Shown piece after piece: positions 23,921-35,230 of a DNA stretch of 64,000 nt. Positions within the stretch are counted from its first letter, which is position 1. Each line of letters starts with the position of its first letter. Position numbers and translations under genes: made by a program. Source of the DNA: Paraspadella gotoi (lineage: Eukaryota; Chaetognatha); assembly GCA_051294375.1 (NCBI GenBank), contig CM119270.1:1982787-2046786 (forward strand), read 5' to 3'. Under the pieces are notes generated by a model, which saw only the letters and a list, made by a program, of their open reading frames with translations, did not search any database and was not told the DNA's origin.

Positions 23921-24403
23921 ATGAGTCGGCACCCCAGCGCCGCCACGCGGAGAATTCCGTTGAACGAAAACAAAAAGGAAAGAACAAAAAAAACAAAGAA
24001 AACTTGTTCGTCGTCGTCAGCGGCGACAGCGACGGCGACAGCGACAGCGACAGCAGCGGCAGCTTCCAAATGCTGCCCTCTGCCTGGAATCGAAACGAAG
24101 AAGGAGAAAAGTCGACTACAGAAAAAGACGGAAGCCTCCTCTCCCTCTTCCTCCTCCTCTCTCCTCCCTCTTCTCCTTCTCTCCCTCGCCATCTTCCTCT
24201 CTTACTCCAACGCTATCGACAACGGGTTCGTCTTCGACGATTCCGCCGCCATTTTGAAAAACCCGGATGTGGTAGGCGTGGCGAGGGGTCCGGATGTAGT
24301 TGGAATTGATTGGGAAGAAGAAGAGGAGGAGGAGGAAGGGGGCGTGATTGGCGGGTGGACGAACGTCTTCGCCAACGATTTTTGGGGAACGAAAATCGAT
24401 TCG
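23921..24403 (+). CDS. TMTC: TMTC-family protein O-mannosyltransferase, first coding exon (partial gene)
   Basis: The exon encodes 161 residues and ends in phase 0 at a GTGAGT donor. Residues 1-80 are a basic, then Ala/Thr/Ser-rich low-complexity tail. Residues 81-96 (Leu-rich) form the first membrane segment. FVFDD at 103-107 followed by AILKN, and NDFWG at 152-156, are the conserved first luminal loop of TMTC1-4; in this GT-C-type family the acidic pair is expected to be at the active site. TMTC proteins are ER multipass enzymes with C-terminal TPR repeats that transfer mannose to cadherin-type domains. The start is the first ATG after an in-frame TAG at 23,849-23,851 and has A at -3. FVFDDS resembles TMTC4, while NDFWGT also fits TMTC3, so the paralogue is unresolved. 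Unusual points are the long N-tail and about 20 extra residues between NPDV (114-117) and WTNVF (146-150), with a repeated PDVVG and eight Glu (132-139). The next exon, expected to begin near a conserved SHKSYRP motif, is not seen in the window. Confidence 0.85.
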
Positions 24404-24409
24404 GTGAGT
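24404..24409 (+). promoter_or_regulatory. 5' splice donor of TMTC intron 1
   Basis: GTGAGT directly follows the codon for Ser161 (TCG). The frame then runs into poly-T and a stop within a few codons, and family homology ends just here. The following 250 bases are very AT-rich, as expected for an intron. Confidence 0.75.
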
Positions 24410-25076
24410 TTTTTTTTTTCTTTTTGTAAATGGTAACATCGATTCACTATTTATATCAAATTATAATTTTTTTCTCATTAATATAAAAAATAATAGAAAT
24501 CTGAAAAACAATATAAGTTAATAAATAGAATATATTAATAGTATAAGGCATTTTTTAAAAAAAATTAAATTAAAAAAAAAATCCAAGGGAAAAATATTAA
24601 TTATAAAAAAATACAATTTTTTTTTAGCAAAATATTTTTTTTATTTATTTTTTATTTTTAGAAAGCGTTTTACGTGAATTGCAAAGCCACTGGTTTACTT
24701 TTTTCTCTCTTCGGAGGAAAGGAAAGGAAAGACAATGAAGTTGGGCAGATGGGAGAGAAAGAAGTTTGATGGGAAAGGTGGAGCAAGATTTGATGGGAAA
24801 AGAATCGAAGGAAAGTGGGAACTAAAATTGTGGCGGAAATTTGGATCGAAAGGTAAAATTGAAAAGTAAAAAATTTGATCCAAAAAGGCAGTTTTATACC
24901 GAATGGTAAATCGAATGGGAAATGGGAAAAGAGAAAGAAACTATTAGAAGGAAGGAGCTTAAAAAGAGAGAGATGAGAGAGAGAGAGAGAGAGAGAGAGA
25001 GGTAATAGAAGAGAAAGTGAGAGAGTGAAAGTAGAGTATGAGAGAGAGAGAAGAAGAGAAGAGAGAGAGAGAGGAG

Positions 25077-25107
<31 letters not shown>

Positions 25108-25272
25108 TGAGAGTCAAGTCCAGAAAGCGGCGAGGCATAAAGAGGCGAGATATGCTCGGAGAGACTCAGCGATCACAAAGGGACTTATCCCCCGACGCCG
25201 TGTTTAAGCACTCGACAGATTTAGCCGCATGGAGAGAGAGCAGAGAGGAGAGAGAGAGAGAGACGGACGCAC

Positions 25273-25306
<34 letters not shown>

Positions 25307-25414
25307 GAGACGAGAGAGAGAGAGAGAGGGGGAAGATAGTGTCATCTTTCCTTCCCATATTCTTATCTCTTTTTACTTCCTTTTGTTTCCTCTTTTTAAT
25401 TTTCGACTATTATT
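24410..25414 (+). other. TMTC intron 1, sequenced part
   Basis: The first 280 bases are AT-rich. Next come about 200 bases with recurring GATGGGAAA-like words (24,720-24,930), then long (GA)n tracts at about 24,965-25,110 and 25,225-25,330, and then an N gap. An acceptor-like poly-T then TTTTAG occurs at 24,650-24,661, but the frame after it shows no TMTC similarity. No coding sequence is recognised. Confidence 0.5.
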
Positions 25415-25439
25415 NNNNNNNNNNNNNNNNNNNNNNNNN
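25415..25439. other. Assembly gap (25 N)
   Basis: Fixed-length N run; the sequence to its right is error-rich. Confidence 1.
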
Positions 25440-27589
25440 ATTGCTCATTTGTTACGACCAGAAAAAGAGAGAACCCGCGTACAAAATCTAAGGGACTGCC
25501 TAGACCCGGCCCGCCGTTACAAAAAGAGAAAGGAGCAAATATGAAAACATATATTGAGTTAAGGTATCTCATTCGGCTAGATGAATTAAGTATCTCTCGG
25601 CAAATCTCTTCAAACTCTTTTCTTCCTTACCTCGGGGGCGACATCGGCGGAGTTTCGGATGGTAAAACCAGATACCGGGAGTATATAGGAATAACGTGGA
25701 TGCACCGGACACTATTTTTGCGCTATGAGGTTAACCAAACTCCTCCTTGATTAGAATAGCACCTAGTAAGAGAATTAAAGCTTTTTTTAGTCAAATTTCC
25801 CGTTTTCACGGGTGTTAATATACTTTCTACTCTGTTAGGTCCGGCCACGGCTCCCTCGGATTTCGTATCTGTGATTTGTCCGGGACTGTCGGCACTGGAA
25901 GAACATTTTAAATGTGTGAAATAAAGTCCACCCTGGGCCGAAGGCGCAGAACAGACGCGGGGTAGAATGCGCCGATAATCTTGTCCTAATTGAATGCAAT
26001 AAAAACACGTGTTGTTGGAGGAAATGCGGAGAGAGAGAGGAACCAGTACTATGGGGTCTCGTGCTATAAACCCTCACTTTTGATTAGACGACCGGGACGA
26101 GAGTTTCATAGGACGTTCACCCGTTGGGGATTCTTGGAAAATTCCACGACCTAAATTAACCCCACTCACCCGGCCCCGACCGAGGGAACAATGAAGGATG
26201 AAAGGAGCCTTGGGTTGTTGAAGCTTCGAGCAAATAATGTGCAGATCCCGTCGATATTTCCTGGCTACGGGTCGTCGGACGACATCACTTTCGTTGGACG
26301 TCGGAACGTAGGAGGGAGTCGACTGCCGGGTAGAGTACCTCGACTTCTGTATTCCGGGCCATGCGGCCCGCATTCAGGCCAACGTGTTGTAAATTTTAAT
26401 TAAACAAAACCGACAATAAAAAATGCTACAGACCAACAGCAATAAACCAGCCAGTCCACGGTTGACCAGAAAAAAAAATTGATGAACCTTCAAAAAAAGA
26501 CAATACCTTTGCACTTAGAAATCCAGAGTGAAGGCATGTCTTCGAGCAAGAGGACAATGAAACACGAAGAAAATGATCCCTCCACTATTTGAAACAAAAA
26601 TCGGCCCTCTGGACTCCGTCACCGTACTTGGGGACGCGAGCCATCCCTGCCACACCCGATCCACGAAATCTCATCGGTTCTGGAAGGATACATAGGATTT
26701 ACCTCCTAAAAACCATAACAAGGAAGATAATGAAATACAAGAAGAGTGGTTACACGTAGACACATTCCCGTTTTAACACCTTTAAAATTGTTCCGTCAAA
26801 TCTATTCCAAATGCCTATTCAGAGAGGCGAGAGAGAGAGGGAAGGGAGGGGGAGAGAGAGATTAAATAAGGTATAAGAGAGAGATGAAAGATTTTTGAGA
26901 GAGTTTAACGATGAATGCGTATAGAGTGGACTTGAGGAATACCAGCCAAAGAGCTCATATTTTATGGTCTTCGAAACTTACTCCAGGAAATAATATTAGC
27001 CTCCGGACGAAAAGGACCCATAAACATGCGATGCGAAGAATATCAGACTCTGACAGACTCCAGCCGATCCAGAAACAGGGACAAATCCCACGACCGTCGA
27101 ACCGTTCTCACTTAAGCACCCGACAGATTTAGCCGATGGAGAGTAGAGGACTGAGAGGATGGAGAAGAAGCGAGAGAGCTTAGAGAGAGACTTCCCAAAG
27201 AGCGATCGAGAATAAGAGCTCCTCCAAGTTGCGAGAAGAGAGTGTGCATGAATGGGAGATGGAGAGCAGAGAGACTCGAAGAATGCATGTACGAGAGAAG
27301 CGGCGGGTATATTGTCATTGTCTGTGGTCGACTTCACCATGTTATTATCCGTCGTCTGGTTTAGGCTTCCCTTCTCGTTTCTCCTTTTATATCTTCGACT
27401 ATCTCATTCACGTCCGCGACGGGTGCTCAAAGCTCCTCCGTTCCTGCGGAGAACTCTCAGGCTACTCCCTCTTCCTTTGTGTCTGGTTTCCAATTCCCCA
27501 TTTCGATTTTCTCAACACCAGCTTCCTCTTTGACACAGTGAGAGGCGTGGCGTGCTATCGATTATCAACAAACTAGCACCGTAATTTTT
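25440..27589. other. Error-rich sequence with no recognised gene
   Basis: The first 80 bases resemble the complementary arm of the dispersed element (TTGTTACGACCAGAAAAAG then CAAAATCTAAGGGACTGC). A (GA)n tract lies at 26,820-26,885. The rest has no low-complexity bias and no recognised match; it is probably low-accuracy read sequence. Confidence 0.4.
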
Positions 27590-29430
27590 GACGATGTCGA
27601 GAAGTTTTTTACTCTTTCACATTTTGACCTTCGACTCCAAATGTTCCGGCCACAATTTAGTTCCCACTTTCCTTCGATCTTTTGCGCCCAATCCAAATCT
27701 TGGCTCCACCATATTACCTCATCAAACTATCTTACTACGTAGCCCAGTCCAATGACAATCCGTCTCAATCGTTCGGAATTGTCTTTCCTTTCCGTGTTCA
27801 TCAGTTTAACGCAGAAGAAAAAAGTTAACCGAGTGGCTTATTGCAGAATTCACCCGGTATAAACATCCGCTTTCTTAAAATAGATATGAGAAAATAAATA
27901 AATAAAAGTAAAAGTTTTGCGCTTTAGCTGGAAAGCTTTATCATACGAAAATTCGTGAAAAGTCAATTGCTTAAAAAAAATAAAGATTACAACATTAACC
28001 CATCAGTGGTAATCATTAATTTATCTAATTTTAATAGTTTTTTTTTTAATTTTCGCAGGTAGGCTATTTATTACGTATAAGTACTATTCGTTTTTATAAT
28101 AATATTCTAAAAAAATGTCAAAATAAAAGTGTGCTTTTTTCCTCTAAATTGTGTGTAAATGTTTTTTGCACGATTTGATATTTTCCTTTATGGTAAAAAA
28201 GTTTTGCATTAAAATTTAAGATAATACAAATTAATTTTTTTAAATAAATAATTACACAACTAATACTAACTATTAACATTATGTAGGATTTCTGATGTTA
28301 AATTATATATTATTAAACTAGTAAAAATACTATGATATGTTTCTATGATTATATCTATGGCTATATGTATTTTAAAAATAAGGTTATTTTTTCAGCTAAT
28401 AATAATAGTAGGGAAAAATTTTTTTATAAATATAATTTTGAACCTCCACATATATAAAATGAAGAGTGGATGAATATTCTCGCTCAAGATTAAGGTAGGG
28501 TCCCTTATAATATTTATCACTAAAAGAGAATAAAAAAATAAATTCAAATCTACCGAATCACTGTGTATTTTCGTTTTCCTCCCACTCAAAAAATCAGTCG
28601 TGAGAAGTCGCAGCTATTCTGCTAATACACAACCCAGCCCTTAAGTAAAACAAGCACCCCCTGGGCTTCCTCCTCTTCCTCTTTGTACATATCTTTTCTA
28701 CAACATTCTCAATTTCAATGACTATAAATCAATCCGGACCCCTCGCGCTAACCCGTATAAACTCTATGCGCGACATCGGTTTTCAACCATATAGGCCGGT
28801 GCGTTAACACTGGAATCCTGTGAAGACGAACCCGTTGTCCTGGATTAAGCAAGTTTATTTATTAGCGAAGTAAAAGTAGTATAGGTATATATTGACAATA
28901 TAGCAGAGAGGATGGGACTTCATTTGAGAGGAAGGAGAAGTAGTGTATGAAGAGGTTGGTTGGTTCCGTGCACTTTTAGAATTTTTGGAAGAGTTAAATG
29001 AGGTTATATTAAGAAATTTTACTAGACGCCTACAGGGACAAATGACGGGAAGAGCATAGGAAGTTACGGTTCCGGGTCTTAATATGTATCATGATATTAG
29101 TTTTTGATCTTCTTTCTGGTATTCAACATTCTTCTCGATTCCACGGAATAGAAGTAGCTAGCATTATTTGTTGTTGACGTGCACCTTGCCTCCTTTTGCA
29201 AGCATCCGCTGCTGTCGCGTTGTCGGCTGATCGCGGCCGTTCTCCGCTGTCGCCGCTGACGACGCGGGCGAACATAGATATATTCATTGTATTATATTTG
29301 TTCTTTCCTTTTTTAGTCGTTCATGACGGGATTAGTAAAAAACATTCTACCAGACGTCTCTAATGATGGCATCAGGCTCTGCTTGGTCGTTTCGGTGTGC
29401 TGGCGACTCATTATTTCCTCTCCCTCTAGA
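27590..29430 (-). pseudogene. Inverted, error-rich copy of the TMTC first-exon region
   Basis: Read on the minus strand, this matches 23,880-24,900. The block at 27,600-27,835 matches the complement of 24,690-24,900. The complement of the exon end is at about 28,556, and segments matching the acidic run, PDVVG, FVFDD and Ala/Ser-tail codons follow in order. The ATG complement is at 29,409-29,411 and the complement of the upstream promoter motif follows. Many single-base indels and extra bases (near 28,855-29,100 and in the intron) destroy the frame. It is either a decayed inverted duplicate or, more likely, an uncorrected long read of the opposite strand used for gap filling. Confidence 0.6.
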
Positions 29431-31139
29431 GATGGCCGCCATAAAGCGATATATGTATAAATAGGCACAGATGCATCCGTAATGTATTCGTTTTGACTAT
29501 GTTCGTTTTGCTACAAGGAACAGGAAAATTGAAGAACCCAGATGCCTTCCGCATGACTGTGGAGTTCTTTTCAATTATCGTAAGGCATTTTGGCGTAAAT
29601 CAACAGCTCCAGTGAATATGAAGTGGCTTAAATTAACACAACTTGTTATGGACGCGCCTCATATTTATATATTTTATACCATCTGCACGAATGAAATTGC
29701 ATTTAACCTAATAACCCAACTTATTTCTTCGCTGCAATAGAACTCATGTTTTAACTGTTCCAAATTTAAATAGTTGTAAAATTCGCCCAAAATTCCACGC
29801 TATTGAACTAACAAACCTAAGTAAAATAGACGCGATGAGACCAACATAACAAGCGAACCTCCCTCTCTTATAACCAAGGGATGCACGATACGGGTTACCG
29901 TCCAAGACGCGCTCGAATTTGGGTTTATAGTATTGGAAGGTTTGCTACAGTAATATTCTGCGGCCGTCCTGGTTTGCCACACGGTCTTTCCCCTCCCTTG
30001 TTATCACGGGTCGGTAAGTGTACGGAAAGTGCGAATTCTGAAATTCCGTTTTGTTTGTCTCTATTTCTTTTTAATTATTTGAACTCGCCCATGGAATTAA
30101 ATACGATCAAGCGGATCTAGCTCGCAGAACCAGGGTGAGGTTTCATCCGATGACCGTACCATCCGTATGCCAGCTTTCCGGGCGAGAAAATAATTGCTTC
30201 TAAACAAGTTTGCCGAGCCGTGAATTCTGGAAAAGGATGTCTTTACCAACGGGCATCTTTTGGATTAAGGTCGGAATCTATGATGTAAATTGAGGCGTGT
30301 TTTCGTTTGGCCGGATTTGACTCTCGAAAGAGAGTAGCTAAAAAAAAACTAAAATTAGGAGAGAGAAATGGGCAAATCAATAATCGATAGTTTGAATAGG
30401 TTATTAAAATAGACACCAAGCTAATAGAAAACCAACGGAAACCATAGAGAGTTAGAAGTAAAATAAAATGAAAATATTATAATGAAGAAAGTGGAATCTA
30501 AAACATCAAAAAAGCGGGAGAGAGGAAAAGAGAAAGGGAAGAAGAAACAAGAGAAAGGAAGGAAGGAGTGAGGAAACATCGAATGAGGACTCAGAAAATT
30601 CGAGCATAAGGTCCGCATGCTACCCTGCATTCAGTATCGGCTAGGTGATATATACACGCTGTGTAAAACTTCTTTTTGCGTGAAGGTCAAAACTAGGATT
30701 ATCGATCCAACCGGGTCTCATCTCCTGGGCGGCCGGCTCAATACGATCTGCTTCAAACCCTAACAGAACGGCTCGGGTAATCGGGATCCACACCTGCCGT
30801 CTTCCAAACTAGACCAAGGGAAATAACTGCTTCATCTCGCCGAGACAGAGGGAGAGAAGCGAACCCGATACGTGGGCGGTGTCCCGGGTGGCTTTCTTTT
30901 TCGATCGGGAGACGTTGCGACAGACGGGATCTCCCGATCGGTTCCTCGACGGCACGACGGCGAGACGCGTCCTGAGAGTGGGAGGACCTCGAGTTCAAGA
31001 GGGCAGAGAGAGGACAGGGCGCCATCCTCATGCCAGAGAGTTTCCGACCGACCGACGAGACGGTCGGCCTCCGGAAAGTGTAAGCTCGCTGACCGATACC
31101 TAGCGACGAGGAGAGACGACCGGCAGTGAGTCGCAGATA
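29431..31139. other. Error-rich sequence with no recognised gene
   Basis: Between the inverted TMTC copy and the inverted copy of 22,990-23,210. By position it should correspond to 23,210-23,880 inverted, but I could align only its ends. The short open frames are not supported. Confidence 0.35.
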
Positions 31140-31420
31140 CGAGAACGAGAAGGAATTGGAGTTCTGTCTCATCTCCTTAGTTTATCGAAAAAGAGAAAAA
31201 AAAAACTTTTCTCAACCGCTATATCGGAAATTATTCTAAGAAGGGAATTCTCGAGATGACCAAGTTTTGTCTGGGTTTTCTTTATCTCTGAAAACTTTCC
31301 TAATACTTCCCATCTTTCCTCTCGGTTTCTCTCTTATTTATCTCGAGTACCTATCTGGTTTGGTAGTTCCGGTTTACTCTCTCCATCTCTCCTTCCGCTA
31401 CTCACCTACCTCTTTCTTTC
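31140..31420 (-). repeat. Inverted copy of 22,990-23,210
   Basis: TCGAAAAAGAGAAAAA, GGGAATTCTCGAGA, TTTGTCTGGGTTTTC and ACTTTCCTAATACTTCC match the complement of the earlier block in order, with indels. A (CT)n tract follows at 31,430-31,560. Confidence 0.7.
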
Positions 31421-31589
31421 TCGTTCTCTGCTCCTCTCTCTCCTCTCTCTCTCTCTCGTCTCTCTCTCTCTCTCTCTTTGTTCTCATCGCTATCTCTCTC
31501 CCTCTCTCTCTCTCCTCTCTCTCTCTTTCTCTTCTCGTCTCTCTCTCTCATCGCCTTCTCTCTCTCACGTCGCCTCCTAACCACTACTC

Positions 31590-32038
31590 TCCCAATTCTC
31601 TTCTACAAACACATCTCGTCCCCAATCAACACACCCATTCCAATGATTACAAAACTCATTCTTGCCTAATCTCTTTTCAAATTGCCATTAAAATATCGGA
31701 TTGAACGCTGACATTTCTTCTTCATTCATTCCTACACAAAAAAAAACCTACTATTTCAAACTAATAAACATTCATTGTAAGACATAATCCCCTTCCCAAT
31801 TTTCACCCGCACGTCACGATTTTTTTCCTCGTCACGCCAATCGATAGATATTAAGCCAACGACGCCTCGAGGGTCAACTTCTTCCTCCGACCGGGCAAGA
31901 GGCGTCTCGCTCCATTTAACTCATTGCCCCATTTTTTCTTTTCCTTTTTGTTTCTCCGCGAAATTTGAGGTTTTTTTTCTACCTCTGGATTATCGAGTCT
32001 GAACTTTTGTTCCTGTTAACTTGAATTCGGATGAAAGA

Positions 32039-32071
<33 letters not shown>

Positions 32072-32104
32072 CAGAGAGATAACGAGAGAGATGAGTAGCT
32101 GCAG

Positions 32105-32135
<31 letters not shown>

Positions 32136-32310
32136 GGAAAGAGAGAGAAGAGTAAAATGAGATGAATGGAAACAAAACATTAATAAGGAGAAATTGCGGA
32201 AAAGTATAAAAGCAGTACCTGAAGGAAAAGACAGAAAGAAAAAGAAAAAAAGACAAGAAAAAGAAAAACACAAGAAAGAAACAAAGAAAGAAAGAAGAAA
32301 GAAAGAAAGA
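31590..32310 (+). repeat. Direct copy of 18,270-19,050
   Basis: Shares AAAACCTACTATTTCAAA, CTAATAAACATT, TTTTTTCCTCGTCAC, GTCAACT...CTTCCTCCG, TTTGTTCCTGTTAAC and a following (GA)n, with numerous indels. Confidence 0.7.
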
Positions 32311-33425
32311 AAGAAAGCAGAAGAAAATTAGTGGTGGTCATTGTCACTTAATAGAAACATAAAAGAAGCACTCTTTAATCAAGTCGATGTGAGCGGACGG
32401 AGCATGGCATGTCGGATCTTCTCACATCGAAACCTCGATGCTATACCGAAGATGTTATGAAGCTTGTCGTACGACTTAACTACGAAAAACAACCTCAATT
32501 ACTAGTGTATATACGTCCCCTGTAATACAAATTGTATTACGAATTTTAATTGGGTATTATTATGATAAATTTTGTTGAACGAATTTTTTTGCTTTTATAA
32601 GTTTGACAAGGCTTATGGAGGCCGATTTTGGGCGGAGGACTTTCTTGTCCTTAAATTAAGAACCGCAAACCATTCATTAGTCACGTGGGATCCATGGAGG
32701 ACATCGTTGAATACATGACCCATAAATTATGGAATCTTTTTGCAAACTATCTGTCTACTAGTTATTCATCTGATTTCTCCCTTGTAAAAGTTTCTTTAGC
32801 GGACGCGCTGCCGGATCGCGCCATGACCGGATCGAGGGAGAGCAGAGTTCCTCAGTAGAGCAGTTGCGATAGGACCGCAGTCAGCAGACGAACGCGCAGC
32901 GTCTGGCAACGTCAACGTTGAGTTGCTCTGGACAGGGTGCAGGAGAGAGCGTTGGAGTTTCGGACCAGCTAGCAGACAGTACGGAAGCCACAAGAGCCAG
33001 ATAACGAGAGTATGCGTATGCAGTAACAGGTGCATCGATCTGATGAGCCTCAGCTAGAGGCGACCGCAGGCAAGGATACGACGCTGAGCATTCGCCGTAA
33101 CTTGCATGAACAACGAAGTCAGCCTTTCGTCGTTAGGAGCCACACGAGAGATGTCGAGACGATACATAGATCGGGCGCGAAGGCCACGAGTTGTCGAGAC
33201 TCTAGATCCGCAGACGCGTGTGTGTATGCGAGGTCTGACAGATGAGGCCCGTCCAGTCGGATCCTAGACATCGAAGAGAGCAGTTGGACGGACTGTATGC
33301 CGCGGTCGTGAACAGTGCATGCTCCCGAACGGGGCGGTCGGGGGTCGGTGCCCAAGCCGGTGAGGAAGAAAAGACAAGAAGAAGACAAGAGAAGAAAAAT
33401 TGTGTGAAGATCGCTCGCTTTTCTT
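32311..33425. other. No recognised feature
   Basis: Mixed-composition, probably error-rich sequence with short open frames on both strands that match nothing I know. Confidence 0.35.
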
Positions 33426-33429
33426 TAGT

Positions 33430-33622
33430 CTGGACTCCCGAGAATATGGCGATGGAGACGTTCGCGTTCTGTGTGATGATCACGGATTCCCTCAACGCCA
33501 CCAGAGTCTCCTCATGCCGAGTCCAATCAGGTCGTCGCCACCAACACTTTGCTCAAAGCCTCGGCGACGGCGACGCAGGGGGTTTCGAGAGCTCTCGCGA
33601 GTCCTCGTCCTTTGCTTCAGGT
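33430..33622 (+). other. Possible internal exon, unidentified
   Basis: It is bounded by an acceptor-like CTTTTCTTTAG and a donor-like CAG|GTTGAG. One frame reads WTPENMAMETFAFCVMITDSLNA; after a +1 shift near 33,515 another reads ESNQVVATNTLLKASATATQ to the donor. Neither is low-complexity, but no single frame covers the whole piece convincingly, and the surroundings look error-rich, so a frameshift is plausible. I do not recognise the family. Confidence 0.2.
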
Positions 33623-33659
33623 TGAGAGAGAGGAGAGAGAGAATATTGATATTTGAATA

Positions 33660-34095
33660 TGCGATTAATCTGTCTAATCTTCTGTGTTGCCTCTCCTCCA
33701 AGACTCTGCCTTTCAGATCAAATCTCGGAGGATTACAAAGAATTAAAGACTCCTCTCCGCACATTGCTATCAAAACATACACGGCCTCGGAGTTGATTCG
33801 TTTGGCGCCTGCGCAAGCGCTAGGGAGACGACGACGACGCGGCGAGACGACCGATGAAGGGACGACGACGACGGCGGCAAAGTCGCGAGGACGAGGTGAA
33901 AGGGGGGGGGTTGGAAAGTATTTAGTGAGAGGCAGCGGAAAAGAGGTTAATCGCCGACTTTTGTTTTTTAATTGATTTAAATGTGAGGATAAATAAATTC
34001 TGCTTCTTTTTTTTTTTCTCTCTAGTCTTCCCCCTTTTGCATCTTATCGGATCCTCTCCCTCATTAACTCTTCTCTCTTCCAGCTGAGCGAACGC
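33660..34095. other. No recognised gene; short GAC-rich patch
   Basis: GACGACGACG-type patch at 33,828-33,880. Otherwise nothing is recognised. Confidence 0.35.
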
Positions 34096-34103
34096 CTCTT
34101 GAA

Positions 34104-34238
34104 ATGAGCAACCAACTATAGGCAAATTATTTGCATTTTTAATGTAAGTGGGACAGACCGTCTGACCGACCGACAGACAGACCGACCGAAAAGTGAATTA
34201 CAGAGTTACTCCGCGAGTACTCGCGGCGCAACTAAAAA
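34104..34238 (+). repeat. Dispersed GACC/palindrome element
   Basis: ATGAGCAACCAACTATA, TTGCATTTTTAATGTAAGTG, a GACCGACCGACAGAC tract, GTGAATTACAGA, the perfect palindrome CCGCGAGTACTCGCGG (34,211-34,226), then CGCAACTAAAA. Confidence 0.75.
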
Positions 34239-34299
34239 AGAATTTCGCGTTTCACGTTTTCACCTTGCTTCGTCGCTGTCGTTCACGGCGCCCGTTGAT

Positions 34300-34359
34300 C
34301 ACGTGAATAAACCATCATCACGTGATCTATGGTTGGGAGTTCGAGACTCCAGTCACGTG
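34300..34359. promoter_or_regulatory. Cluster of three CACGTG E-boxes
   Basis: CACGTG at 34,300-34,305, 34,319-34,324 and 34,354-34,359, all with a preceding T (TCACGTG), within 60 bases. The bHLH-type core is clear, but no gene start is seen nearby. Confidence 0.35.
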
Positions 34360-34697
34360 TGAGAGAGTTGGGAGCGTGAGAAGTTAGTGGCTGTGATCAC
34401 CAACCTCGGTTTTTTTTTGGCAGAATCGTCGTATGATAAATTTAGTCAATTTAGTTTTTAATAGTTAACTATTAATCAACAGAGTTTTTTCATAAAACTC
34501 TCTTTTATTAATGAACCATAAAAACCTCGATCAATTCGAGGTTGTGATAAAAACGTGAGTTTGTCAATGACAATCAGGTGAACGAATCTATTTAACCACG
34601 GAGCGCAAAAGAGAGTTTTGTTTACAGCGGTCTTCTCAGTTAATCACAAAACGAAGTAAGAAAAAAAGAATGTTATTCCTCTCTCTCTCTCTCTCTC

Positions 34698-34722
34698 NNN
34701 NNNNNNNNNNNNNNNNNNNNNN
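34698..34722. other. Assembly gap (25 N)
   Basis: Fixed-length N run inside a (CT)n tract. Confidence 1.
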
Positions 34723-34919
34723 CCTCTCATCAGTCCATCGCACTTTGGTTAAAGAGCCGTCTCTCGGTCTCTCTCTCCGGTTGTCCGTCTCTCCTTCTCT
34801 CCCCTTCTCTCTCTCTCTCTGGGTGTCCCTCGTCTCTCTCAAGAAACTCTTTAAAAAAAATCTCCGGGACATAATGCTCTTTTTCTTTAAAGATGTACTG
34901 TATGATGGGCTACAGTTAA

Positions 34920-35230
34920 TTTGCATTTTCTTGTGAAGAAACTTAAGAAGTTGGCTGGCGACCTCCAAGTGGTAAGTCGCCCGATCTCTTTCTTGGCATC
35001 TTCAACATCCGAAACGATGGGGTGAGAGTTGCCCACTACGAACTTTCGACGTTCTTCCGCCTCTGAGTTCAGAGAAGATTCGACCCATCGAAGGGGACCC
35101 GGCATGTTTGCCACAAGGTGGAGAACCCAACCGCGTAAGTTGACAGCAGTACCCAAAGATCGCTTATAAGAAAGTTACCCCGAGAGAGCTTGCATGTTAG
35201 CGCACATGAAGTAAGGTAAACACAAATCTT
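34920..35230 (+). repeat. Segment repeated at 37,830-38,090
   Basis: GAAGAAACTTAAGAAGTTGG, GCTGGCGACC, TTTCTTGGCATC, AACGATGG and TCGACGTTCT recur in the same order at 37,845-37,945; the region after 35,000 is less similar. Confidence 0.6.

Noticed and set aside
24260-24355. A tiny intron within the TMTC exon that would remove the acidic insertion
   Set aside because: No convincing GT..AG pair with a pyrimidine tract, and under 100 bases. The frame stays open through it, so I kept it as coding while flagging it.
24661-24720. TMTC exon 2 after TTTTTAG at 24,661
   Set aside because: The frame reads KAFYVNCKATGLLF, without the conserved SHKSYRP motif expected next in the family.
27229-27576. 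115-codon plus-strand frame with hydrophobic stretches
   Set aside because: It lies in error-rich sequence, overlaps another frame of similar length, and matches no family I know.
33242-33975. Overlapping Arg-rich frames at 33.2-34.0 kb as full genes
   Set aside because: Frames overlap in different phases over simple GAC-rich and GA-rich patches; only the short piece at 33,430-33,622 was kept as a weak candidate.
34330-34350. tRNA-like B box (GAGTTCGAGACTCC) near 34,335
   Set aside because: No A box at the right distance and no cloverleaf stems.
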